This document shows positions 22,488 to 34,600 of a stretch of DNA of 64,000 nt, piece by piece. The position numbers and the translations under genes are program-made. The stretch is taken from positions 1,149,030-1,213,029 of the forward strand of contig NC_023749.2 in assembly GCF_000499845.2 (NCBI RefSeq), given 5' to 3'. Source of the DNA: Phaseolus vulgaris. Lineage: Eukaryota > Streptophyta > Magnoliopsida > Fabales > Fabaceae. A model generated the notes under the pieces. It was not told the origin of the DNA, searched no databases, and saw only the letters and a program-made list of their open reading frames with translations. Position 1 is the stretch's first letter; each line of letters opens with the position of its first letter.

Positions 22488-25400
22488 CTATGGAAGCGAG
22501 TGAAAGTAGAATACAAGCATGTAAACACTAACCTCCACGCTTAAGTTCTTCCTTGTAGCATGTGCTCTTAGATAACCAAATTCCACAATCCTTTTCAGGC
22601 TCCAGATCTCCACCTATAGATGTAAGAAAACATAAAATGTGATTGTTCTTGCATGGAGAGAAGAAAAAAAGACTATAAAGAAGGGATAGTTACATTGTTT
22701 GAGAAGTTGTCCAAGGTGAAGCCACCCATGCCAATAACAACTTGCACAGGAGCACTGTAATTTCGGCCATCATATGTATCCACCCCATTTTCATCTTTTC
22801 TAGGCATGGCTTTACATTTATGTTGAAACACCGAACAAGTTCTCTCATAATTATGTACATGGCCGAAAAGAGCCAAGTCAACCTATTTCGTTTTCACATT
22901 GCAGTCAATTATCACAAACATGTCAATGAACTGCACACAATATCTAAGGAACTTGATTTTCTAACCTTATTTTGAAGTAGCAAGGCCTCCACAGCATCAT
23001 TAAACTTGCTTTCAGAAGCTAAAAATCCATGGTGAGAGGTGTACATCTGTCTATGTCTGCACATTAAATGTCATGCATCATATGCTTGATAGAGATTAGA
23101 TCCAATGATGTTGTGAATTTGGCAAGCAAATCGTTAAAAATGTGCACAACTCACTTACCCAATGAAGATTAGCCAAGGAGTTTTCTGTCGATTAACTGAT
23201 GCCATGTCCTTTTGCATCCACTTATACTGAAGTAGGTGAAGTTACACATTACATTACTATGTAACTATTCAATTGAAGTATAAATATAAGAAACAGAACA
23301 ATAACTTCCCTCACTTTACCTGCTCAGAAGTCTTTGACCAGTCATGCTCAGTTGATATTACTGTGAAATGAACACTTCCCTGCTCAATAGAGTACCAAGG
23401 CTTATCTTTTGCTGAAGTTGGCATTGGGAAATATGTTTCATAAGGTACTCCACATTCCCCACCAGAGTCAGGAGTAACATATACTGAACCAGAATTTACG
23501 TAATCCCTGAAAACAATAAGTTTAGACATGATACTCTATAACTTTTACAGGAAATGATTTTGTGGGAACTTTTGTATGAACTCTTCAAGTAATGTGGATG
23601 AAATACCTCTCATGATTCCCTATTGCTGTCATATAAGAAAGCCTGGAAGCTACTGGGTTGATAAGGTTAAGGAAGAAATCCCATTCTGCTAGAAAACCTG
23701 TTGCATAGCTTATGTCTCCAATGTGAAACACTGAATTTACTTTGTTGGAACTTACATCTGTTTCTATAGCTTTAATCACTGAAAGAGCTCCAGGCTGCTT
23801 GAAAAACAAGACAAGAAGTGGTCAGTACAAAATACCAAAACCTGTCACCAGTAGCAAAATACCAAACTTAGTGTGCTTCTCATATGCATATCATAAATGA
23901 TAAAATGTTTGAAGTAGCAGTTTACCTGAATGTAGTGCTCTTTGGAAGCATCAAGAGGAGTTTTTCCCATATCACCAAATGCAATGAATCTGAGCTCATC
24001 CGATCCTCCAGCTGGTGGGGTTGAGAACTGGTTTTGTTTACTCCAACCAACCGAGTCACTGGACCATAAGCAGAAGCAAAATTAGCTTTTCTAATGGGTT
24101 AAATCTCAATTCTTGAGGGTCAAGTGTGAATTAGAATTCTTTACTATAAATTTATTCCATAAAGTTAATACCTTCCATATTTGTAAGAGAAGGCGCTGGA
24201 AGGCTTTAGTCCTGTCATTAGTGCTGAATGGATGTATCCCGGATCATGCCATCCGAAATCCTTAGCAGGACTTGGCAATGCTGAACCTGTCAAATGTAAC
24301 TAACAGTAGGTGACAAAACCATTCTAAACCGATTACAAATGTTTTGTCAATACTCCTATCAAAATTATTAGTAGAAATAAGAAAGTTGAACAAAATATAA
24401 AAAATCTATCAGGTTTCCTTATATCACCTTCAATCCAAAAGCTAAAGTTTAAGATAATAAGTTTATGAATCTTTTGTTTAACTTTTTCACATCTACTTAC
24501 TTATAGTGTGACTTAGACTATGTATACTTATTTATGAGTAAGGAAACTAAAGTAAAGCTATTACTTACTACACATATCAGCTTGTGAAAAGGTAGAGACT
24601 GTTGAAGTGACTGCTTTTCCATTTGCATATTGGATTTGCTGAGGCTCCTTGTCTCCACTGACCCATGTTAATCTCATCTGCAGGTCCAAATCATATTTGA
24701 GAATAAAGGACAGAGAATATTTGAAGCAGAAAAAGTAATTTGGTACTCACTGATGTTCCGGTTGAATCTGTGCTGGATAGATGTCCATAGAGTGGCTGCT
24801 TGGGATTAGCAAAACTCACGGGCGTGGACCTTCCCACAAGACAGGGTTTCAGGAATCCATTAGAGAAGAACACGAACTCAATATCACTTCTGATGTTGAT
24901 AACATGAAACTTTATTGAACCGCTGCACGTTGAGATAACGCATTTCCCATTTTCATATTTCTTGCATTCTTTGTTTTTGCAACCGAGGTAGCTTGGATCA
25001 TTGATCATGTACTGTGCCTGCATCAGAAGAAGGAATATTATGAAACGTATTTTAAATCTAACTCAACCTTAAGCTATTTTATTAGGTGAGATTTGCACCC
25101 ACTTTATATACTATAAAATGCTTAATCTCCAACACACACCCCTCCACACCGAGAGTAACAGCTCGTACGTGGAACAACATATTATAGGTGGTCTGACAAT
25201 GATTTAAATAACCTAATAAGTCCAACAAACACTCACAATGATATGTTTAAAATGTTGTTCCATATTATAAAGTAAACATTAAGTCTAACACTTTATAAGG
25301 ATTTAGTTAAACTTAAAATTTACATCAAAATTCGTAACATATTATAATTGATTAATAAATTACAAAATCTTTTGATTTTCATATAATTAATACCCAAACC

Positions 25401-28400
25401 TCATTTTCAGTGGATTAATCATTAATGATGTTAGAAACTTTCATGTTCATTATTAAGGATCCACTCACTATGCTTCAAATTTTCAGCTTGTAGTTTTCAA
25501 TATTGTTCAATTTTTCTGCTTTTGGACTATCCGTCAAAAGCATATTAGCAAAACATACATCACAATATTAATACAAAAAAAAGGAAAAAAAAAGAAATGA
25601 ACACATTTATTTTATATGTAGTGCTAAAAATCTCCGATTCCGTGTTTATAATTATTAACGACACTTGCAGGGAGACAAGATAATCATCAGGAGCAAGCAT
25701 AATATATTATTAACGAATAAGAATATGCCTTTATTCCTTCCTCACCAAAAATAAATAAATTAACCAAATGCGTAAATCTTGTGAGAAAAAAAAGATAACA
25801 CGAATTTTTAATTTTTAGCTGCAAAATAACAATAACAGATTGCGTGAACGTAATGTCACTTAATGCTTTCAATATCGCACAATTAATTGTAGCATCTTGT
25901 AATTTTTTCTTTCCATTTCCTATCTTATCAATTATGAAATATTTCAAATTTAACATTTTTTGTATAAACTTTAAAGTATCTTATATAAAAAAATCCATCA
26001 TAAATACTCAAATCATTAGGGAAAAAACAAGGCTTTGAATAAAAACTGATAAAAAGGTCAATCTTGTTAAATTTTAAAAATAAAAATATTACTTGTATAA
26101 CAAATTTCAAAACAAAAGAGAGAAATGGAGAAAAAAAAGGAGAGGATAAGAAATGAGATATAATTAACGATGTGATGAAAAGAAATAAAAAAAAGACAAA
26201 AGTATAAACTTTTTTTTTCTGACAAAAGAATCTTTAGATGTTTCTTCCTTAGATTTGATCATTTGAAACATTCTGGGATTTAATCCAAGGAAAAATGTTT
26301 TTTTCCAATATTTGTGTGAATGTAAACACAGTGCATCATGTGAGGAATCAAATACAAACATTATTTATTTCCAAATCCATATCACTGTTTTTTTTTTTAT
26401 GTATTGCGTTAACACGATTTATTAAAATGTGATACTGAAATTGTGAAAGAAACAAGCCATGGAAGAGGACAAAGCAACCACGTTATGAAATCTTTAAGAA
26501 ACGTCCAAGTTATGTTGATGAACACTGAAAAAAAAAGGTACACGTGGACACTGTTGCACACCATTCCGATATGAAAACAAAGATGATATTTTCATTAAAA
26601 ATATGAAAGAACCCCTTTACCACTCATTTTAATAATATAATAATACATACTAGTATTTTAAGTTTAAAAATTAAAGAAAATATTAATTTATTGGTTGCTT
26701 TTTTTATTTTATTTGGAGGGCGTTAAAATATCACCTGCCATATAAAAAAAACATCTTTATTTTAGTATCATATCAATAAGTAAATTTTATAAGACTTATG
26801 ATTTAAACTTTTCTTTTATGAAAGTATGTTAATATGAAATTTAAAATTATAAATCTTAAATAAGACTCTGAATTATTAAAAAAATTAATACATGTGAATC
26901 TAATAAATTCTTCCAAAATAACAAGGACATTTTAAAAATAATTTGAAAAAAATAAAATTAAGACCTTACGTTATAACATTTTTACAATGGAGACAATCTT
27001 ATAAGGCTTTTCGGGTGAAACATAGACATAGTATAAAATTTTCAACAAAGACTTTTCAACTTTTACAATGGAGATGACATAAAATTTTAAATTTTAAATT
27101 TTAAAATCTTGGATTATGATAATAAAAAGTAATGTTACTTCCAACTAAAAAGATATTATTAAATTAGAATCTTTGAACCTTTTATATATAAATAAAAATT
27201 ATCATGAAACTTAAAAAAAAAATTAAGAATTCATGAACTTTTTCAGTCTGAACATAGGTATCAAGTTGGAGTTGTGTATTTGCCACTTCACACACACAGT
27301 GTAAAAAAGTCAAACTAAATTTTTCAGAAAGCAACAAAGTCTCTGTGCATGATTTGTGGTACGTGGCGAAGACAAAAAAAAATGCCAGTTTCATGACATT
27401 AATGAATAGTGGGAGGGAATTGACAATTTTTCAAAAATATTTCATTTATGAATATGATTTCAACAATTTTTTTGTCTCTCATTTGGTCTTTAGTTAACCA
27501 ACAAAGATGTTTCACTCATGATAATGTTATTATTTCCATATCTTTACATTGATGATGCTAATTACGTTTGTGTCAACTGATATTCCCACAAATCATCTAT
27601 ATGAATGTTTTTTTTTTATCAAATAGGGAATAACATTAACTACACGAAATCTTTTAGGAAATAACAAGGTTTTTATTAAATTATGCAGGAATCATGATTG
27701 TTCATAAAAATGAAAACAGTAATGTAATGTAATGGCAATGAAGGGAGAAGAACTAGTTGAAGATAAGGTGGTTGAAAAGGGATACCAAAGTATTTATAAT
27801 TTGCCAAACAAACATGTTTATACCCAACCAAGATAATAGGTGTGGCATTTATGAGTCTTGCTGTGAACATTGAATGAATGCAGTGTTTGTTTGGTTATGG
27901 AGCACTAAAATAATATAAAGGAAAATGGAGAAAGAAAAGTCAAATAGTAAGTTTATGTGTAGATGATGAATGTACCTTGACAGGGTAGTGGCATAACAGA
28001 GGAAGTTTGGCCGTATCACCAGTTTGTAGATAGAAGAACTCATTCAGAACACAAGATTTCACACTGTTCATCACCAATGAGACAAAACCAAATTCTTGTT
28101 ACTGGAATTAACATAGACAATAAATAATAGTAATGATAATGATGATGAACACCAAGGTTACAACTCCATTATCATTATTATCTATACATATAAAAACTAT
28201 AACTAATCACATGAATCAATTCTTACTCAGAATTTGAAGGTGAGATCATAGCAACCCAATCGGAGTCTGAAGGATTGGAAACGCCTGTGACTGTAACTGT
28301 CACAAACTCGTCATCTGATAGACTTGAATTTGAGATGACATTGACTTTGAGGAAGGGATTTGAAGCAGAGCAATCGCTCAAAATTCGTCTGTTTATCAAT

Positions 28401-28564
28401 CTGAATTCTGATAGTGCTGTGAAATTGCGGTGCAGGACTGTGGTGTTGGTAACCACGAAGTCCAGAAGTGAGGGAGTGAGAGTTTCAGAGGTTGAACAAC
28501 TAAGGCTAAGGAAAAAAACCAGTAAAATGGATGCATGTTTGAGAACCCAATTGCAAGATTCCAT
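22488..28564 (-). CDS. Purple acid phosphatase, PAP27/PAP1 clade, copy A
   Basis: Secreted dinuclear-metal phosphoesterase family member. Exons (minus): 28227-28564, 27976-28063, 24751-25017, 24569-24677, 24172-24286, 23926-24058, 23607-23794, 23320-23506, 23159-23226, 22966-23056, 22694-22882, 22488-22613; 1899 nt, 632 residues, normal for large plant PAPs. It begins MESCNWVLKHASILLVFFLS, a clear signal peptide; the start is chosen because copy B aligns exactly from this Met. A fibronectin-like N-terminal domain is followed by the metallophosphatase domain. The five motifs are GDMG (334-337), GDISY (376-380), GNHE (409-412), GHR (498-500) and GHVH (535-538). All metal ligands are thus visible, although Arabidopsis relatives are named 'probable inactive'. 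After FGYLRAHAT the C-terminus departs from the family pattern. An extra 3' exon is possible, because GTTAGT follows the last conserved codon. Confidence 0.87.
25018..27975 (-). other. Expanded second intron of PAP copy A
   Basis: About 2.96 kb, against 971 bases for the same intron in copy B. It is AT-rich and contains a copy of the dispersed repeat near 25067-25210, including an AACACACACCCCTCCACACC stretch. No coding sequence recognised inside; the ORFs are low-complexity. Confidence 0.6.
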
Positions 28565-31500
28565 TGAAGAAGAACAATTGAAGGCACAAATCTGCAAGTT
28601 TCCTTTCCAAGAAAGAAAATAAGATCTTGGGTCTGGGTTCGTCAGAACTTTCCCTCTCACATGCACTCGCCTTTCACTGTTCTCTCTTCTTTTCCCAAAC
28701 GTAATTGCTGTGAATGATAACAGTTGCTTCTCTTCTCTTCTCTCTCTGTCTGCTTAAACAGAGGATGAGCTTCTCGTGTGGGTTTCAATGCTGGAGTGAC
28801 AGAGGCACCGTTGCAGCACTTCTTGAATACAGCAAAACTTTAACAAAGCAATTTCTCAAACACATCATCTACGGATTGTTCCCACTCTCCATGGATACAA
28901 CTCCAAAAGCCTCTCACCTGGGCCACAAAGATTAGACAAAAACTAAGCCAAAAAGAGAAAATCTTTCAAAATGCCCCATGAAGGCAACATACATGCACGC
29001 ATAGTAAGGAAAATCCATTTCAAGATGTACATAAATGCATAAAACTCTTGAAATTTTGGCAGAAACTTACATGAATAGCGTTATACTGATATGCCAATGA
29101 ACAGAAAGAGAACAGAAAAAAGTGGTGGAGATTATTGTGAATTGAATAGAGAGAATGAAGAAAGTAAGGTGAAAAGGAGGGAAATGTGAGAATTGAGTTT
29201 CGTTGATAATGAGGAATGTTGTTATTTATAAGGAAAATCTGAGAATTTGTTTGGCTTGTGAATGTGGTTAATTATGGTAATTAGTTAGATGATAGTGATA
29301 TCTGCTTCATTATGAGCATTTATTAGCATACTACGGTTAGGAAAGAACGTGGTGATTCGTTCGAGGATACAAGAGTTTTGATTCCTCAGTGGATGTTTGG
29401 TTTCGTTGCTAATGATGTTTTCCTTCTTTTTATCCATTTTCATGCATACTAATCAGGTATCATTGTATCTTAGGTTCTGCTGTTTGCCCTTTCACTACTG
29501 TTTCTTTTTTCTGTTATTAAAAGTTCGGTGGTTTAGATCTCTTCATATCAGGTATTTATTGACGTGTTTAAAATAAAAAATTAAGTAATATGTTCTTAAT
29601 AATTATCGTGATTCACATGTTAATTTTGCAATCCAACAATAATGGAGTCTATCATAACAGTGTAAATAGACGTTGTATTGATCGATACCAAACGAATCAC
29701 TTTAAAGCTTTGTTACCAACCCATCGCGTCAAAGAACATTTCAATACACACTTAATAATTAACAGCAATGACAGTTACGATAACATTTAATGAGTCATAC
29801 ATATTCACCATTACAACAAGGATACATAATCAACATTATAAATAAACTCTTTACGGAAATGTTAGGTACGTTTTTAATCAGTTACACATATACATTATTT
29901 ACACAAAATACTTACTTGATCGTTGAAGTACCTTCCTCAAGTTTCTCCGACTGAGCACTAGTATTTGAGGAAGGAGACCCAAAGAAGGAACAAGGAGATC
30001 ACTGACATTTCAACAATTGTACAACCAGTTCTAGATATTATCTAAACCATTTTTACCTATACATAACAAATATATATTATTATGACGCATTTATTTCATC
30101 GAATATTGAACATTTTTTTAAGTTTGCAATTACAATAATAGATTGCTTGAACGTAAGTGAGATTAACATAAATAATTGGATAGATGGAAGAGAAGAAAGC
30201 AAGAACATTGTAACCTTAAAACAGAAGCGTAGAAACCTATAATTCCATCATGCCGAAAGCAAAGCAGTGTGAACATAAATAGTAGTAACATTATAAAACA
30301 CAGTTGGAACTTTCTGTCGGTATCAAAAGTCAAACTAAACTTTTAGAAAGAAAGAAAGAAAGAACTTCTATCTATCTGTGCCACACAAATAACCAACTAG
30401 CATTAATGAATCACGGGAATTCACACTTTTTTTTTCATAAATAATGCATTTCATATAACAAATATCATTTTAGCATTGTATTTTTTAAATATTTAATTAA
30501 TTTATCTCTAAAATGACTTTTTTTTCATAAAATTAAAATATATTAACAAATTTATAATACATCTTCTCTATCTGCTAGATTAAATTCCTTTGTTAAAATT
30601 TCATTGATTACAATGGTATTGTTTCTTTATGGATAGACATTTTTTGTTCTTGATTTGTAGTCTCTGTTTCGAGGTTTTTAATGGAAAGAAATTAGACAAT
30701 GTATTTGAATTATCATTAAAACAAGTTTTTGTAAATTAAATTTTTACTAAATTTTTTGTTTTTATATATGTACTTTTTTTACTAGACAAGATAAATAAAG
30801 TTATTTTTTTTTAAATTGTCTAATAATGTTTGGTTTAAAATGGGTTTATAAGCTATAAATAAATAATATGAAACATTTTCTAACTTTTTATTTTTAAATT
30901 TAATTTATTACTAACTTTTAAATAAAAGTAGAACTTAGACCAAATATATTCTAATAATAAAAAAATCATTAAATGATATATGATAAATCAAGTCATTTCA
31001 AATAAATCAATTTAAATTTAATAAAGATTAAGAAAGCTTGAAAATAGTTATTTTTATTATGTAAGAATTATTGGACTTTAAGTATAATTAAATCTTAAAA
31101 AATCAACTTATGAAATGTTGATCTCTAGTCAATATAGAATATTCAACTAATCATATCTTTAATATGCTTCCTTAATTAAAATCATAAGCATAAAATTCCA
31201 TTATTTTGGACTTTCTCAAATGCCTTGAAGATGAATGATGAGTAATTTATGAAGGCACTTCTTAAGAGTACTCAAGCAATGTTAAATACTAGTTATAAGC
31301 TAGAATGAAAGAATCAAAACCCATTTCACCATGCATTGTTTATTAAGATTATATGACACCCATTTTAGAACATGATTTAATGGTATCTGTAATTCTTACA
31401 ATGATCATTGGAACTTACTCTTACACCTCATACTCTATATAAATTGTGTAACATTACAACCATATATAGTATAAAGAGTGAAAAATTGTTCCTAACATAT

Positions 31501-31675
31501 ATTTTTTTGTATGGTCCTTCTAAAATATTCCCTCCACTTATGCATGTTATCTTTCTTGAGAGAGTTTTCATTTTGTAATATGGAAACTGTCCTTAACTTC
31601 TTTGGTATCTGCGACAACAAACTGCAATGAAACAGATGATAGTCAATATAATTTGTTTCTCCAAATGCTTCAAAT
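28565..31675. other. Spacer between the two PAP genes
   Basis: 28565-29300 is the upstream side of copy A. Sequence near 28650-28920 could hold a non-coding leader exon: a minus-strand donor-like CCCAG/GTGAG lies near 28919. The rest is AT-rich, with a GAAA microsatellite at about 30344-30362 and one dispersed-repeat fragment (31066-31150). About 31430-31675 shows patches of similarity to the 3' flank of copy A. No further gene seen. Confidence 0.5.
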
Positions 31676-34600
31676 TCAAAACATTGTTAAGGTGTAGAGT
31701 GATTCTAAAGGCACAAAATCAGAACTCAATAATTTTCTATCAGGGTGATTTGCTGTTAATTTTCTATGTAAAATACTAACCTCCACGTCTAAACCATTCC
31801 TTGTAGCATGTGCTCTTATATAACCATATTCAGAAATCCTTTTCAGGCTCCAACTGTTCTTCTGTTGATGCAAGAAAACATAAATTTTGATTGCTTTGTT
31901 CAAAATAAGAAGCACAATTCTGAACATATGTAGATATATATGAAGTGTAGATGATTGAGAATGAAAGAATATGAAGAAGGGATAAATACACTGGATGGAA
32001 ATTTGTCTAAGGAAAAACCAGCCATGCCAATGACAACTTGCACAGGAGCACTGTAATTTCTGCCATCATATATGTCTACTCCATTTTTATCTTTTGTAGG
32101 CAAAGCCTTGCATTCATGTTGAAACACAGAACAAGTTCTCTCATAATTATGCACATGGCCGAAAAGAGCCAAGTCAACCTGTTTCAGTCTCAGAATATGG
32201 TCAACTGTTACAAGAATGTCAATGAAACTGTAAACAAAATCTCACGAGCTTCATTTGCTAACCTTATTTTGAACTAGCAATGGCTCCACAACTTCAGCTA
32301 AGTTGCTACTAGAAGCTAAAAATCCATTGGTAGAAGTGTACATTGGTCTGTGTCTGCACAGGAACATGTCATGCATATGCTTAATAGATAGATCATAGAT
32401 CCAATAATGTCATGAAGTTGGAACAAACAATTCTATAAGAGTGTGTATGTGAACAACTTAGTTACCCCATGAAGATTAGCCAAGGAGTTTTCTGTCTATT
32501 AACTGATGCCATGTCCTTTTGCATCCACTTATACTGAAGTAGGTGAAGTTACAATTTATATTACTATGTAACTATTCAATTGAAGTATAAATATAGGAAA
32601 CAGAACAATAACTTCCCTCACTTTACCTGCTCAGAATCCTTTGACCAGTCATGCTCAGTTGATATTACTGTGAAATGAACACTTCCCTGCTCAATAGAGT
32701 ACCAGGGCTTATCTTTTGCTGAAGTTGGCATTGGAAAGTATGTTTCATAAGGTATTCCACATTCCCCACCAGAGTCAGGAGTAAAATATGTTGAACCTGA
32801 ATTTATATAATCCCTGAGTATAAAAAAGGGGTTTAGAATATTATCTCCAACACACACCCATCATGTCGAGGTTGTCAACTCATGCATGAAACTGTGTATT
32901 TATAGATCTGATAGTAGTCCGATAGCGGGTGGCCTAATAAGTCTAACAAACTTTTGTTAAAATAGACTATAAATAGATCTGATACCATCTTAAGAAGTGA
33001 ATTTTAAGTCTAGTAACTCGATAGCGAGTAGCCTAATAAACCCAACAAACTTTCGTTAAGATAAACTCTAAATGGTTTCGATACCATATTAAGAAGAAGT
33101 GGATTTTAAGCTTAACTTAACCTTATAAAACTAGTTTATAAGGTGATATTTGCAGCTACTTATGTACTATGAAATGTTCTAATCTCTAGTCGATATAAGA
33201 TCTTCAACCACATGTATTACATTTTAAATATTAAGCAGTTCATACCTCTACAAGAAATTGAGTAATGATTTAAAGGGAACTTTTGTCAAAAAAAATAAAA
33301 TTCAAGTCATGTATATTTTTGAGGAAAAATGTTATCTAGACAAAATTATGATTCATGTGGATGGCATACCTTTCATGGTTCCCTATTGCTGTCATATAAG
33401 AAACTTTGGATGCTACTCGGTTGATAAGGTATAGGAAGAAATCCCATTCTGCAAGAAAACCTGTTGCATAGCTTATATCTCCAATGTGAAACACTGAATT
33501 TATATTGTTGGAATCTACATCACTGGCTATGGCTTTAATCACAGAAAGTGCTCCTGGCTGTTTGAAAAAACAAGACAAGAACTGGTCAATACAAAATACC
33601 TAAACCTTTAACCACAAACTGAATCATAGAGTGACCTGTCTTATGAGACTCGGACATTCGGACATTCCTCTTAAATGGTGTGTCCGTGTCAAACACATGT
33701 ATCGAATACTAACACTCGTAGGACACTGTCAGTGAAGTGTCCAATTCAAAAATTATTTGTTGGATTTATGATAATTCTAGCACAGTTTTAAAAAAAAGAA
33801 ATACATTTATTTTTTAAAAACTCAAACTTATTGTATAAATTTTTTAGTATGATTATAAAAATAAGGAATAAATCATTTTGAACCAGCCATGAAAATATCT
33901 TTCTGTTCCAAAAAAACTGAAACATACTTTTTTCCACATAAATGTTTATTATCAATTTATATAATTCATGATAATATAGATCTGTGTCCTCGTATCCTAC
34001 ATTTTAGAGATTATACGTATTTCCGTCGTATCCATATCGTATCAGTGTCTCTATTACATAATATCTCAATATGCATCTAAAATATAAATGCTAATACATT
34101 TGAAGTAGCAATTTACCTGAATGTAGTGTTCTTCTGAAGCATCAAGAGGAGTCTTGCCCATATCAGCAAATGCAATGAATCTGAGCTCATCTGATCCTCC
34201 AACTGGTGGAGTTGAAAACATGATTTGTTTACTCCAACCAACAGAGTCACTGGACCATAAACAGAAGGAAAATCAACATCTCTTTTCTTGAAATGCTTAC
34301 AAATGCAAATTTTTGATGTTCAATGTAGAGTTTCTCAAACCATATCCTCAATTTACCTTCCATATCTGTATGAGAAGGTGCTTAAAGGGACAAGGCCAGT
34401 CATAACTGCTGAATGGATGTACCCTGGATCATGCCATCCAAAATCCGTAGCTGGGCTAGGTAGAAATGAACCTATTCATTTCAAATGGAAACCAACAATA
34501 ATGGCTGAAACTATTAAAAGAGTTGTTTTATATTATGTAAAAGAAATTGCTACACTTCAATAGCACAAATATAAAACTAGAGTAAAGGTATCACTCACTG

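Noticed and set aside
28275..28622. 115-codon plus-strand ORF opposite PAP-A exon 1
   Set aside because: Antisense shadow of the signal peptide and N-terminal exon.
28714..28935. 73-codon plus-strand ORF upstream of PAP-A
   Set aside because: No similarity recognised; it lies in the likely leader or promoter of the minus-strand gene.
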